Below are positions 12,323 to 24,774 of a DNA stretch of 64,000 nt, piece after piece (position 1 is the first letter of the stretch; the number at the start of each line of letters is the position of its first letter). This stretch comes from Polyodon spathula (taxonomy: Eukaryota > Chordata > Actinopteri > Acipenseriformes > Polyodontidae). The position numbers and the translations under genes are program-made. The DNA lies in NCBI RefSeq assembly GCF_017654505.1, contig NC_054536.1:16246294-16310293 (forward strand), written 5' to 3'. A model generated the notes under the pieces. The model saw nothing but the letters and a program-made list of their open reading frames with translations, was not told where the DNA came from and ran no database searches.

Positions 12323-12875
12323 CTGCAAAGAAAGTTAAAAAAAAACTCACAGCATGCACTTAAGGACAGACAGTTAAAAACCATAAACAATTGCATCCTG
12401 TAACTACTAGAAGAACCAAGTTCTAGCAATTTTTTTACTAATCCAGATCAGTCTATTTTTTCCAGTACATGTCACACATCAATTCTAATTTTACCTACAG
12501 TTATTACACGGTGACAGTTTTTGTAAAACTATTTTGGTTGCCTTTTCTGTTTTCAACTCCCTAATGGTTAACAATCAAGTAAATTTCAAATCAACTGAAG
12601 TAGCCACAAATCTGGGATGGCACTGATGTCGAAAACTAGGCTAACGTGGCAGGGCAAAGACCCTGTACACTGATATATATCCATTTTAGTTGATTTTGCA
12701 GAGATGAAGCTTCTATCATTATGGCAGTATGAAATGACAATACAACTAAGAGCTATGATAAAGATAACTGGTTTGGGCTTTGGGGTATGAAGTGTTAGTA
12801 TGAAATAACTGCACACAGTTATCATCGTTTTGATAATTGCTTTTTTTTTTTTGAAAGATACCATAATTTAATAGG
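12323..12875. other. SUGCT intron, no feature seen
   Basis: Sequence just upstream (in gene orientation: the acceptor end) of the SUGCT exon 12251-12322. No repeat was recognised apart from a poly(T) stretch near 12840-12852. Confidence 0.5.
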
Positions 12876-12880
12876 ATTGG

Positions 12881-13455
12881 TGTGGCAGGGCTGAGGCCTG
12901 CCCCTGTAAAATATGTTTTTTGCTTGATTATAAACGGCATTGGTGAGGTTTGTAACAAGACATGTGTTTCATTTGTCTAATTGAAATGAATGTGTAGCAG
13001 GTGGCCAGGTGTCAATTGAAGAACTGATCATCAATTAACCCTGGTCATCTGACTTTAAAAAAGGATCTAGAATGTCAGTCCTTTGTGCTGTTCCATGCTG
13101 TGTTACCTGTGTAAAGAGATTATGACAATGTTTAATTACCACTTTAGGGTAGGGGATTAATTACAGGGATTTTAATCCCACCAATGTTTGTGTTAGGCAG
13201 AAGGTTCCTCGTGCAGGACCTCCCTTTATTGCGGGAGTAGCACACGGCCACCACTAGTTGTTTTTGCCTTTTTGTAAATATTAATGTACACTTGTGTATA
13301 TACGTTGTTGATACCTTAGTGGCGGCCACATACTACTGCACCTGACTGCCTGTAAATAATAAAACCTGTACATCTGAGCGGAGCTTTCAAGCTCAAACCC
13401 TCGGTGTCTCTCTCATCTCTCAGCACACACCCACACGTAGAACGCCCCTGTTACA
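12881..13455 (+). mobile_element. Solo LTR (575 bp)
   Basis: Starts TGTGGCAGGGCTGAGG and ends CGCCCCTGTTACA, so it has TG...CA termini. It is flanked by the near-perfect 5-bp repeat attgg (12876-12880) and attag (13456-13460). An AATAAA signal near 13360, followed by a GT-rich region, is where the R/U5 boundary would be expected in plus orientation. No internal region is present, so this is most simply a solo LTR left by LTR-LTR recombination. Confidence 0.7.
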
Positions 13456-13460
13456 ATTAG

Positions 13461-14138
13461 TTATAAAAAAATTAATAAATGCTTCAACTAGAGACCTTGG
13501 TCCACATCTTTGGAATGTTTCTCTCATTTTATACCTACATTTCTTTTTGTACTACTGAAATAAAACATGAAAATAAAACTGACAGAAATTTAAGTTTGAG
13601 AGAAACAACTCTAAAACAAGAAATGGTTAAAAAAATTAATTTTACGACTTGAGAGATAAAAAAAAAAGACAAAGGAGAATAATCTAGCAAATTACAAGAT
13701 AAACAGACCTGAAGAAAACAATTGTGAGAAAGATTAAAAGGAGTATGCATCATAATCCACTAATGTGTTAAATGTGCATGTGGGTGGCCGATAAAGAGAA
13801 TTAATATATTCATTCATTCTTACTGTTCCTGCTATGGTAATACAGGGAATCACTGCCAGCTTTAGCTTGACTAAGCAATAATGCATTCACAATTAGCTCA
13901 TCTTATTATGTAATATATTTATCAAGTTGTCTTACTGTTTGTGTACACGCTTATAATATTGAAAGTAAAATGCAACTGATTATTTGTATAAAAACTACAT
14001 TAAGTTGGCCAGCATACAATGCTGAAAGTACATTTTGCTCACGCATAGTATCTTTATCTATACATCACATTTAAAACAATATATCACATTTAAAACAAAA
14101 TACACAAAAGTAGTCAACTGTTTAAAACAATTACAACT
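13461..14138. other. SUGCT intron, no feature seen
   Basis: AT-rich sequence with no coding or repeat signature that I can identify. Confidence 0.5.
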
Positions 14139-14531
14139 CTAAGTCACGAAATCATGCAGTTTACTCTTAAATTGCAATAAAGATATCTGGGTCTGCAGCT
14201 TTAGTTTGGACTGGAACTCATTCCAGGACCATGGGGCATAATAAGCTAAGGATCCTTTACCAGCACCAGTATGCACATTTGGGATTTTAAAATGCAAAAA
14301 GGAATGAGATCTGAGGCTATGGTTACTATAGGAAGCTATAAGGTATTCATTTAAATAAGTATATTCATATAATTTACATTGAACAGCTTTATATACCAGA
14401 ATATACCAGTGCGTCAACCTGCGTAAAGCCCAAAAAGTCCAGCCTACCAAATCGTATAATATACAACGATGAGTATTAAATCTTGTATTTGTATTGTACC
14501 TCAATGCTGCATGATATAGCGAGTCCAGAAG
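14139..14531 (-). pseudogene. LINE (L2/CR1-type) ORF2 C-terminal fragment
   Basis: The minus strand is open for 131 codons ending at a stop. It reads LLDSLYHAALRY, LYDLVGWTFWALRRLTHW, YKAVQCKL and YYAPWSWNEFQ. These are the characteristic C-terminal residues (LYDxxGWxxLxxRRxxHW, APWxWNxLQ) of CR1/L2-clade LINE reverse transcriptases. The catalytic domain is absent, as expected for a 5'-truncated insertion. The reading frame runs on to 14693 only by chance, through an adjoining repeat. Confidence 0.8.
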
Positions 14532-14549
14532 GAACGCGTAGTGGAGCTG

Positions 14550-14690
14550 GAGGGGAGGATGATGGAAAACAAAAAGCGCAAGACAAGATAGCAAGTGCAT
14601 GATTTGGGGTTTAAACAGGGGTTTAGCAGATAGTATTGGTAGCACAGAATGGGGGGGGGGGCTCACTCCTGCCCCCCAAACCTCTATGTC
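14550..14690 (-). repeat. Dispersed terminal repeat, copy B
   Basis: Matches copies A (5820-5955) and C (26060-26182): GCGCAAGACAAGATAGCAAG, GGGGTTTAAACAGGGGTTTA, then a G-rich tract and CTCACTCCTGCC. It directly abuts the LINE fragment, so one element is inserted next to or into the other. Confidence 0.55.
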
Positions 14691-14699
14691 CACTCAAAA

Positions 14700-15430
14700 C
14701 AGCCCACTGCTGCTTAGTGATGAAAGACTTAAATCACTCTGGTACTGTACATAGATATAAAAAGGAAATAATTATGGTTGTAACGGCATACCCTGATTCC
14801 ACTTCACGCTGTGCTCAGCCGTAAATTATTGTCTTTTTTTTTCCACTCTTGTTTTTGCAATTTCTTTCATACCCTGAAGTGGAGACGAAACGCGAGGAAG
14901 GCAGACCCTGGAACCTGGACCTGTCCTTGCCAGAGCCATCGTGCACCTGTATTGCTGAAGACATGGATCAGCTGGAGGAGGCAGCGCACGTCCGTTAAGT
15001 ATTCAATGAGAAACAGTCCTTTCCGGGTTTTCTGCCCTAACCCACAGGAGCGCCAGCGCCAACGTGACGCTCCCTGCGGAATCCCCAATGAAGACAGGCC
15101 TACTTTACACAGTCATTGTCTTTTGAAGATAAATACTTCATTTTGATTAGAAGCAAATCTCACAGCCTCTACTCGTTCAGTGATTTTACTCAGAATCTCA
15201 CATTTTTCTTGACTTCCTTTTTTTTCTTTTGCTTGGTAAGGCAGAACTTTTCCTCTTTTCCTACTTTCACTGGACTGTTCTCTATCTGTTCCGATATTTT
15301 CTATTCTTATATGTTCATTTACAAATTATTATTCAGCAAATGTTCTCTATTTGACATTTGTTTTTTGTCAGCTTTTCTCTTCCTATTAATTTGCATTTTT
15401 AAATAAAAAATAAATCCAACCCATTGCATC
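14700..15430 (+). mobile_element. Possible retroelement leader with hammerhead-like motif
   Basis: Contains CCTGAAGTGGAGACGAAACG (14873-14892), resembling the CTGA-x-GA...GAAAC core of hammerhead ribozymes carried by Penelope-like and related retroelements. A GC-rich stretch follows (14890-15100), then a T-rich tail ending in AATAAAAAATAAATCC near 15405. There is no reverse transcriptase. Family is inferred only from this arrangement. Confidence 0.3.
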
Positions 15431-18400
15431 TTTTGGATGTATGAATAAGCATTTAAAATGTTCAATTAATGCTATGCTTCAAAAACAAATCGGCCACGAC
15501 ATCTTAACAAAGAAATTGGGCCTTTTCCCATTATAATTTTCAAGAGACTTCCTGTCATCCATTGTTAGTGCATAATTTATCTTAAATTATCAGCTGAAAT
15601 CACCATCTTCCTGCTGCTATTCTTAGATATCTCAGTATTAAATTACAATGGATACAAGAAACCTAACCTAATGAAACTCCATGAAAAATCCACGTGGTAA
15701 AAGTCACCAAAAGACTGGATGACAGACGCATAAACAAATATATTGACAGCCATTCTAAATTCAAAACTGTGGTCATTAGCACATCTGCTTCGGTTATTCT
15801 CTGCTATGTGTGGGAAATAAAACACTACTCAGCATTGTCTTAGCTCTTTAAAACTCGATTAATAACCAAGTTAATAACCAAGGAAACGGTAGCAGCAAAA
15901 CTATTTTTACAAATGACAGTACAAATTATTTAAGCCCCACTGTCCTGCATTCAACAGTGCAATAAGTATGTATTTTACCATCTCTTCTGGAACGCAAATA
16001 AATATACTTCCTAATGTTATTAGCAAGCTGTTTGCTCTCAGATTGTTAAACCACTAACAAAGATTGTATTCATAAGTATCCCGGCACATACCAGGTTGCT
16101 GTTTGACTGCAGTGCCATATACAAAGAAAATAAAGAACCAAGTGCACATACGGTATTTAATGAGATTTTGTTTTGACATACTTTAGTCCATCAGCTTAAA
16201 TCATTTCAAATTAGGGCATCAAACACAAATGCAAGTAATGCATAAACAAAACATAAGTCCTATAAAGGAGAATGCTTAACCTTTTAGTTACCACTACATT
16301 GCTTAGTCTCTTAGTTTTCAGTGTCAACTGTAGAGGTAGAACGTGTTGATAGCCGAGGGCAGAAGTTGTTCCCTGGCAAAACTGAGACTTTAACTCCTTT
16401 CCTTCCAAAGCATTTTTTGTTCTACCCGAGAAGCCAGTCAGCTTCAGAGGATAAAGGTACCTGAAATAATTTCTTAAAACTACAAATTAAAAACAAGTAT
16501 GTGTTACCCTGATGTGAGCTGTCCCTGAAATCAAATGATTCTTAAAAGCACAATTGACTGGTGTTGATGCCAGAGTATAGCATTGTGATCTGACACATTC
16601 AGAGACAAATTGATGAGAAGCAGGTACAGAAACCAATGTTCTTGGGAACCATCTAGCAGTAAAATGATATGGTTAAATGTTCAATGACACCTAATGACTT
16701 TTTCCCTCTGTCCTTAGTCTATCGCCACTTAATTTTCACCTGTGTCCTTTGGTCCTGGTTTCTGCAAAAAGTTGAATTTGTACTCTACACTTTTGGCTAC
16801 CTATCCAAGCATTCTGTTGTACTTTTTGCTTCCCCACAGGTGTTTCTCTTGGTGTGCTGAACAATAGTTGCACACACGTGCACATTGTGCATCAAAGGAT
16901 TTGGTCGGGACCCTAAGATTTTTTTCAAGCTATAATTTTTCTAGAGCTGACAGGAACATTCTCATGTCAGCATCAGCTGCTGCTGCCACCGCCGCCCCCT
17001 CCTCCTTCCTTTCTCTCCCCGCTCCTGTAGCTGTCTTTAAAACTTAACAAGCTGTGTTATGCTGAAATATCCCGCTTTCATTATAAAGTGGTTGCCCAGA
17101 ATGTAATGTTTACTTGCCCAACAAATACTTTAGGTATTTATGTATTTAGGTGCTGGGTCGAAGGTGATACCAGGTATTACAGGTTAAGTCAGGGAGCTGA
17201 CCTCTGAGTGGGCAACACACTTAAAAGCAAAGCACTGTTCTTATACACTGTTATGTCGGAAACCAGAGACAGTTTCCTTAGCTTTACCACTCCATTCTGC
17301 CATGGGTTGCAAGGGTTTACTTGCGAGAGCCTGAATGAAATGTACGAGTTGTTCATTTCTGTTTTGGTAAATTTTTTGGGTGGGTTTTTTGCTTTCTGAA
17401 ATAATGATGCTAATTACAATATGGACTAAATCCCTTTGACAACCTAGCCCAGAAAGTCTTCAATGTTCCTTTTGCAAACCCACCTGAGAGGCCGACAAAA
17501 GAAGATGAAACCTTCCAATGGAATGGTTTATGTAGATAATCTGCAGATAATCACGTTTTTTTTCATATATATATTTAGTATATTTATTTAGTTTTTTTTA
17601 ATCACCTATTCAGAATTAAGTTTTGTTTATGGTGAACAAATTAATTTATGTATAATACATTTTCCACCGGCAAGCCCCCTTACAGTATAACAGAGTCTGG
17701 AATTGTTAACTTATCCATATTTTCAAGAAGGGTGATGATAGATATGGGAGAGTCACCACGATGCTCACAATCGAATTGGCCCACTTTGATTATACACTCT
17801 TTGTACAGTTTGGCATGCTCATACCAAAAAGAACGACACTCAGTTTGGCACAATTTTGCATCCGGGAGAAGCAGGAAAAATATGGGGATAATTGTTTCCT
17901 GATATGTTTCACATTCAGTTCCATAGGAAACAGTTTAACTAAAAGATAAACATCCAGGATCCTCAAATGAATCATAAAGCTGGTATCCAGATTTTTTATT
18001 TATTTTTTATTTACAGACATTTTTCCGTTGTAAACAAAGTACGACCAAGTCGACATTTCAAATTCCTACGATGCAAACAATAAACGAAATGTCATAAGAA
18101 TAAACAATCAAATACAAAACAATGTTTACAAGTGTGAGAGATCAAATACGGTTTAGCAGGATGAAATGTAATGAAAACATTACATCCAGGAGGGCCGAGG
18201 AGTTGACTTACAGAAAACAGGAACACATCCCAGGCTGCTTGGGAACTGGCCAGTTTAATTATTCATGTTTTAAAAGCTTATAGCACAAAAGGGTGTTTTA
18301 GCCACCTGATAATACCTTCACCCTGTGTGGACGTCACGCAGGTACAGTATACTCCAGGCCAGTGTCGGTCATTCGTTCAGAATTAAGCAGGCCAATTGTG

Positions 18401-18689
18401 ATTTTTGAAGAACAATTGGAAAAAGAAATAAACAAACAGGATAATCATCAATCATTAGAAATACACAATGAATACTAAAAGTCTTTAATAATTAGCTACA
18501 ATATTTCGGCTTCCTCTCCTGTGACATCTTTTTGCCAACCTCCCATTCTCCATAAATTGTTAGAAAGCTGAATCAAAACAATCCGTCATAAATCCTGGAT
18601 CTCACCACGGTACCTCAAACACACGCACGACCTGAGATCACCTGGAAAAAACTGTTAGTATCACAACAAGTAGAACGTACAGAATCAAA
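15431..18689. other. SUGCT intron, no gene seen
   Basis: AT-rich intronic DNA. A short CTG/CCG-rich stretch lies near 16970-17030 (GCTGCTGCCACCGCCGCC). No coding segment or repeat family was recognised. Confidence 0.5.
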
Positions 18690-19170
18690 CAGAATATCTC
18701 CTGTAGATCTACCAATGTCATCTATGCATACAGTGCAAACGTCTTGGCTGCAAGAAACAGTATGTGGGTAAAACCACCAATGACCTGTGTACTCGTTTCA
18801 GAGACCATAAGTTTGCCGTAATTACCAAGCTCGATCAACCTGTTGAAAAACAGTTCAGCTCTCAAAACCATAGGCTTGCTGATATAAAGATTAACAGAAA
18901 AAAGGGTACAATCCTAACATGTTATTTAAAAGGGACAACTTCTGGATTCACAGACTTTAGGCTTCATTTCCCCATAGACTAAACCTGGAAGACGATGCAT
19001 CCTTTTAGGATCGGAACTCCACCTCAGAACTGTCTACTGTTTGTCACAGTGTTCTAGAGCATTCATCTGTTAATCATTGTGCAACCTTCAAAGTTAAACA
19101 ACATCAGTTTACCTAGCTGTTTCTATCATGATATCTAAAGAAGGAGGAATCCAAAACGTTGCAGCTAATT
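18690..19170 (+). mobile_element. Penelope-like element fragment (GIY-YIG end)
   Basis: Plus-strand translation gives NVIY, then after a 1-base frame change CIQCKRLGCKKQYVGKT, FRDHKFAV, KLDQPVEKQFSSQNH. This is the GIY-YIG endonuclease domain at the C-terminus of Penelope-like retroelements (paired cysteines, YVG, R-x-x-x-H and the VxxHF-like motif). A hammerhead-like motif follows at 19135-19161, as expected for the terminal pLTR. The reverse transcriptase part is missing and frameshifts make it non-functional. Confidence 0.7.
19135..19161 (+). other. Hammerhead-ribozyme-like motif after Penelope fragment
   Basis: CTAAAGAA, a short stem GGA-GGAA-TCC, then AAAACGTTG. It shares AAAACGTTG with the motif at 50848-50884 and sits the same way downstream of a GIY-YIG domain. 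Confidence 0.45.
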
Positions 19171-19261
19171 ATTAAAATTGTAAGTTTTCAGTTTATCCAT
19201 TACTTTTCTTGTTCATTATATATACAATATATGCAAGCAACAAGACCCGTTAAAGTTGTAG

Positions 19262-19377
19262 AACATTGCCTATGAGCTTCTTATAAAATTAGTGTACAGA
19301 CAACGTTTTTAAAACTGTGTATACTTTTATTTGAATAAACTGAGAACAAAGATCAGAAAAAAAGATTGTACAAGTGA

Positions 19378-19440
<63 letters not shown>

Positions 19441-19692
19441 ATCATCATCGAAACATTTTTGTAATTAATTTGAATATTTCCAGATACTATGCAGTTATTT
19501 AAACTATTTTTTCTGTGAACCCTTCCACATAAGCACTGTAAAATGAACATTCTACAAAATAAAGTTCCCCAAATATAACATTGCCTATGAGCTTCTTACA
19601 AAATTAGTGTACAGACAACGTTTTTAAAACGGTTTATACTTTTATTTGAATAAACTGAGAACAAAGATCTGAAAAAAAGATTGTACAAGTGA

Positions 19693-19756
<64 letters not shown>

Positions 19757-19790
19757 ATTAATTTGAATATTTCCAGATACTATGCGGTTA
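19262..19790. repeat. Tandem duplication (about 315 bp) with two (ATT)n arrays
   Basis: The segment starting AACATTGCCTATGAGCTTCT at 19262 recurs at 19577 with very few differences. Each copy carries its own (ATT)n array (about 19378-19440 and 19695-19756) followed by AATTTGAATATTTCCAGATA. The microsatellite was therefore already present when the block duplicated, or the array mediated the duplication. Confidence 0.9.
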
Positions 19791-20400
19791 TTAAAATTGC
19801 TTCTGGGAAAGTTGCCTTGTGATTGGACAGTAGAAGGAGCATGACCTTTGGAAGTGGTGCTACTTGCTAAAGACAGTGATTGAACATCTCCTGCAGCAGA
19901 CAGAGTGCGTGACCAGGTTTTGCATTGCTCTTTGTTGATGGTCCAGTCACTTTCACTATTAGACTATTTTCACATCGACGACCAGTCACAGAAATGATTT
20001 CCCTGCTTTGTAAGCCAGCGTTGGACAATAACTGGACTGTTGTGGACCTAAATGAAAGATTGCTGTAGCGATGGCTCAAACCTGCAGCAATACACGTTTT
20101 TGTCATCATGTTACTGATTTTATTTTATGGCTTGCCAATATACCAGATATTTTTTATCACTCACATCAGTTTTAAATCAGGAAAGCATTATGATGTAATT
20201 CTCTTGTGCCTTCTCTGCGTCTCCGTCCCAAATGTATTTGTAAGTCAAACCACACTTTATAAACAGGCCTTGTGGAGTGTTCGTATTTAAAACATTAGAA
20301 GACTTTAGCTTTGTCAGGTCTAATCCAGAGTGATGTATTATTTTCCGGAAAGTTTTGACTTAAAAGGTTGAAATTTACTTTAAATTACAGTTTGTTACAT

Positions 20401-20504
20401 ATAAAACTAGCGGAGTGATACTGTTTGGTTAGTTTTTGTGATGAGGTTACAAATAAAACTAGCAGACGGATACTTGCTTGGTTTGTTTTTGTGATGAGGT
20501 TACC
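20401..20504. repeat. Two-copy tandem repeat, about 52 bp
   Basis: ATAAAACTAGCGGAGTGATA...GATGAGGTTAC is repeated at 20453 as ATAAAACTAGCAGACGGATA...GATGAGGTTAC with several substitutions, a diverged direct duplication. Confidence 0.75.
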
Positions 20505-21879
20505 AACATTCTAAGGTCTTGTACTAGGACTTATATCCAAAAACCTAAATGTTTTCATTGTTGTAAACTGCAGTTATACCTCCTTATAAATCTTTATATA
20601 GCTAGTAAACTCTTGTTAAAACAAACTTGCATTAGTCAGATTTCCTGATACTAGAAATGTTCTACATCATCCCAGCCAAATTTAGCTGTCGCGCATTGTA
20701 AATTACTTGTTATAATACAAATTATCTTAACATGTATTTCCTGCAAGTGCACATTAATTTGGAGCCCCAGATTTCAACATTCTAGTAAACACTTTGTCAA
20801 CCATTCAGAAAAAAACTGCATACAAGAGGCCTATGAATCGCAAACTGTGGATGCAAGTCATCAATGTTTCTGATTCGCTTAATACCCTGATGTTGAGGAC
20901 ACCTTGCTTTTGTGGTTTAAAAATGCCTGTGATCAGAATGCAGGTTAAGTGAATTAATTTGCAAAGCATGCTTTTTAAAAGTTCAATTACAACTGTACTT
21001 TCAATAAAACACCACAGTACGTTTCCATTTATAATACTTTTCATTGTTCAAATATGAATTAACTAGATTGTCGTGAGAACAGTGCAGAAAGAAATTATAC
21101 ATTTTGTAAAGAATGCTTTGATTAACTAAATTGCGTTCTCTGATTTTCATTAAACAAAACATGATACTACATCTTAACATAAACATACAGAATGTGTTTA
21201 CAAATTTAATTCAACCATCACAGACTGACTATAGATGCAATAAAGAATCTTTTTTTTTTTTTTTATGCCTCAATCACATGTGATTATAAAGTTACAACGT
21301 TTGATTTTTCTTAATGGATTAGCCTCCAATTTCCACAAATGAGAAGAGGCATTTTGCATGAATTCAGCAACTTTAATCTCCAATGAAAGCCATAAGCTGA
21401 AGACATTAAATCAACAACTCAAGTGAAGGACATGTAAGAAATGCTGGTACAGTCACCATCGCTTAGAACAGGTGTGTTTGTGTTAATGTGATTCACCTGC
21501 AGTAAGCGATGGGCGGTATAAACTCCCACACAATAACCTGACATTCAAAATGTCCCCCAATCACCAGTACAGTAATCTAAACAAACAAGCGTGTATGCGG
21601 TTAAAAATCTTTATTAAGACACGCATTACACTAATAAAAAAGATGCATTTAAACCTATGAATATAATAAAAAGTACAGTAATCCATCACATATCCTACCG
21701 CGATGGGACCAGAGTAAGGGCAGATATGTAAAAAGGCAGATAAATGAGTCATGAATCAATAAATACCATTATACACAGCTGTAACAATTACTGTACTATA
21801 TTATTATTGTTTTGAGATTCAGCTTTTATTAGGGAGCACCCCTAAATCCCTTGTTTAGAAAGATACAGGGATTAATGCT
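20505..21879. other. SUGCT intron, no gene seen
   Basis: AT-rich sequence, no recognised coding or mobile structure. Confidence 0.5.
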
Positions 21880-21992
21880 TGTGACAGAGTAGCCGTCTGC
21901 CACGTAGATGCGTCAATTTGCTGCTGAGTGACAGGCAGGAGATCGAGACTGAAGTTGATACGCCCCGCAGATAAACAGGATTTATTTACATA
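21880..21992. repeat. Dispersed LTR-like end, copy 1
   Basis: TGTGACAGAGTAGCC...GACAGGCAGGAGATCGAGAC...ATACGCCCCGCAGATAAACA, closely paralleled by 61690-61800. It starts with TG and may be the end of an LTR or similar element, but no partner end or target duplication was identified. The sequence on to about 22600 is C- and T-rich and may be the rest of the element. Confidence 0.5.
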
Positions 21993-22947
21993 TTGTAGCA
22001 CTGAGCTGAGGGGTTTCCAGGATATAATGAGAGACAACAGTTGCAGTTCAAACCAGTAGGAAACCACTGTATTTATATTTTTTTTAGTTTTTAGTGAACA
22101 AATGGCTCTCATTCCTCTCACTCGCAAACTCAACCTCTCAACTCTCTCTCAATTCTCCCGCTGCCAAATCTCGCTTCTTTCTTTCAAACTGCCATCTCCA
22201 CACACACACACACCTAAATCCCCCTCCCTTTCTCACTCACTGGTCCAACACTCCTAGCTCTGACTGCTCATGTCAGACCTGCTCCCACCCCCTCAGTGAC
22301 GCACTCACATCTTTCAGATCTAAGTCACACAAGCACCAAAACACACAGCAAACACTAACAGATCTGAACAAGAATAAAACAGTTTACAAAGACAGATCAT
22401 TCACAGAGTACTCCCATCCCTTCCTCAGTCCACAGTCAGGTCCATTCCCACACTGTCCCCAGCTTTTTGAAGCAACATCGCATTGTTTGCTGACTGGCAG
22501 AGCTCCAAGCGTGCTAGCAAGCGCACAGCATCTAACAGAGACATTTATTTACACTAAATTTTCAAGCTGATGCTCATTGCTTTTCTCTTTCCAGCCATGA
22601 TTGCTTGCTGTTGAAGTAAGTGCTGTTTTTTCACACTGTAAATAAACCTGACGCTGCATACAGATATTAAATAGCCAAGGTACAGTACAGGGGTAATCAC
22701 TCAGTAATGAGGTGCAAACAGCTGATTGTTGGATCTATCAAGCTTTTTTACTACAGTAAAGAGCTGCCTTTTTTATTGAAATCTATGTGAATGGCAAGGT
22801 AACAAGGTGAGAACACCTGATTGGTGGATTAGTAAGAACGATTAATACAGTATAAGCAGTGTCTTTGCTATTGAAATCAATGGGAATGGCAAAAGGCAAA
22901 CACTATTTGTCCGATATAAGCGGCTGCCCGAAATGATCCTGTATGGC
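21993..22947. other. SUGCT intron, C/T-rich repeat-like DNA
   Basis: Between the LTR-like end and the hAT remnant. The 22094-22570 part is Ser/Pro/Thr/His-coding low-complexity sequence with CA repeats. No gene is supported. Confidence 0.4.
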
Positions 22948-22950
22948 AGC

Positions 22951-24770
22951 GGTACTCAATGGGAGACCAAGGCTTCCAGTGTGGCCCGCCAGCATTAAAA
23001 ACTAAAAAGAAAAAAAAAAATGATATGATAATAAATTATTCAGGTCTCGTCTAAGCAGTAAGAGTAATTTACAAACAGTATAATGCGCTGCCTATCAATC
23101 TGCTCTAATACTTGCCTATTGGATCTTAGGCTCTTGTGATTGCTTCAGACAGTACATTCAGCTAGGACACTAAAAAGTGGACAGCGAAAACTGTGCATTT
23201 AATCCGAACTGGACAGCAGATTTTCTTTTTATTCTGCCATCTCATTTAAATGCAAAACCTTTGTGTTTAATATGCCAAAACCACTGTATCAGCCTGTAAG
23301 GTCACTAACTTGAGGCGGCACTTTGAATCAAAGCTCAGTAATTTCAACACGGCCTATCCTCCTGGCAGTGTTTTAAGCGGTGACAAAACTGAAAGTCCGA
23401 AGTCTTCATATCACACGTCAAATCTGATTCTCACAACATTCGCGACTGTACAGGAAAAAGCAACAGCTGCTTCTCTTTGGGTAATGTGGGCACTAGCTAA
23501 AAAGAAAAAGCCTTTCCTGGACTCTGAGCTTGTGAAGGAGTGCACATTGGAATTGCTGGATGAGCTGTTGGCTGGAGATAAAAACAAAGACGACATTCTG
23601 AACCGCATGAAGCAAGTTCCACTGTCTGATTCCACAGCAGCACGAAGAGTGGAGATTATTGGCAAGGATTGTCTGTCAGCAGTACTTTCCGAATTGAAAA
23701 ATACCAAATACATATCTCCTGCAGTTGACGAATTGTGTGATTTTACTGACACTGCCCAGCTATCGTTGTTTGTAAACAATGAACAATTTATGATGGTGAA
23801 ATCTTCAAGGAAGAATTTTTGTGCTTAATATCTTTAGCAACCTATACTACAGAAGAGATCATTTTTGAAAAGGTAAAAGGCTTTTTTGATCAGCCTGTAT
23901 TAGATCTGCAGAAAGTAGACAAAGCCCCCATCCATGACAGGAAAAGAGAAAGGCTTTGCTTTGGCAGCGATACACCTTTCATTAAACACTCTTCCCTGCA
24001 TCATTCAAACAAACTGTCCTGTGCAGTAAGTTTTCTGGTGAATTGAAAAAAAAACAATAATAGATTTAGCTTGCAACATCGTCTTTTTCAAGCACTTTTG
24101 CAGGACGTTTCAGCCAAATACAAAGATCTGTTGCTGCATAATGACATTCACTGGTTATGTCGGGGTGTGTGTTAGAGAGGTTTTGTGCACTTCAGAAAAA
24201 AAAAAATACAATTTATTTAAAATCAGAAGACAAGCAAGGCTGGAATTTATGAATGATGTTACCACAATGTCCCGGGTAGCTTTTCTGTGTGACGTCATTG
24301 GTCACTTGAATTCCCTCAACCTGCAGCTGCAAGACTGTGCAAGCGTGTCGGGGATCTGTTTGAGAAGATGTGCGCGTTTCAGAGGAACCTTCAAATTTTT
24401 AACGACGACTTAACAGGAAAAATGTTGCACTTTCCTACACTGTGTGTTGCAAGATGGAAGAATTCATGAACAATCTCATCAAAAACTTTCAAATGTGATT
24501 TGAGAACTTTAAAATTCCAAATGATGTGCTTTTATTTGTTTGTGATCCGTTTGTTGTCTCTGCTGACGGACCTTGCCCTTCTGAAGGGAAGAACATTCTT
24601 GATTCAATTGATGAAGGTGCCTTTCAATTAGAAATTGTAAAGCTCCAGAGTTCAGATGACTTGAAAGCAAAATTCAGAGAAGTGGGACGTTGTGATTTTT
24701 GGACTCAATATGCTGACCAATTTCAGAATAGCCAGAACTTGGCCGTCTTTCTTTTAACGATGTTTGTATC
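22951..24770 (+). pseudogene. hAT (Charlie/GTF2IRD2-like) transposase pseudogene
   Basis: Begins near CAGCGGTACTCAATGGG, a plausible hAT left terminus. Pieces in shifting frames follow the order of a BED-finger hAT transposase: KPLCLIC then RRHFESK (zinc finger, 23250-23335), KKKKPFLDSELVKECTLELL and PLSDSTAARRVEIIGKD (23500-23670), SPAVDELCDFTDTAQLSLFV (catalytic region, normally AxDExTD; here VDELCDF, so the acidic motif is damaged), FLCDVIGHLNSLN, LHFPTLCVARW, and FQLEIVKLQSSDDLKAKF (24640). The longest open piece is 23310-23828. Many frameshifts and stops make it dead. Confidence 0.8.
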
Positions 24771-24774
24771 AATG

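Noticed and set aside
14139..14693. 184-codon minus frame as one protein
   Set aside because: Only residues from about 55 on are LINE sequence; the N-terminal part is the unrelated dispersed repeat copy B read through by chance.
22094..22570. 158-codon open frame
   Set aside because: Ser/Thr/Pro/His-rich translation of C/T-rich repeat DNA, no motif, no splice context.
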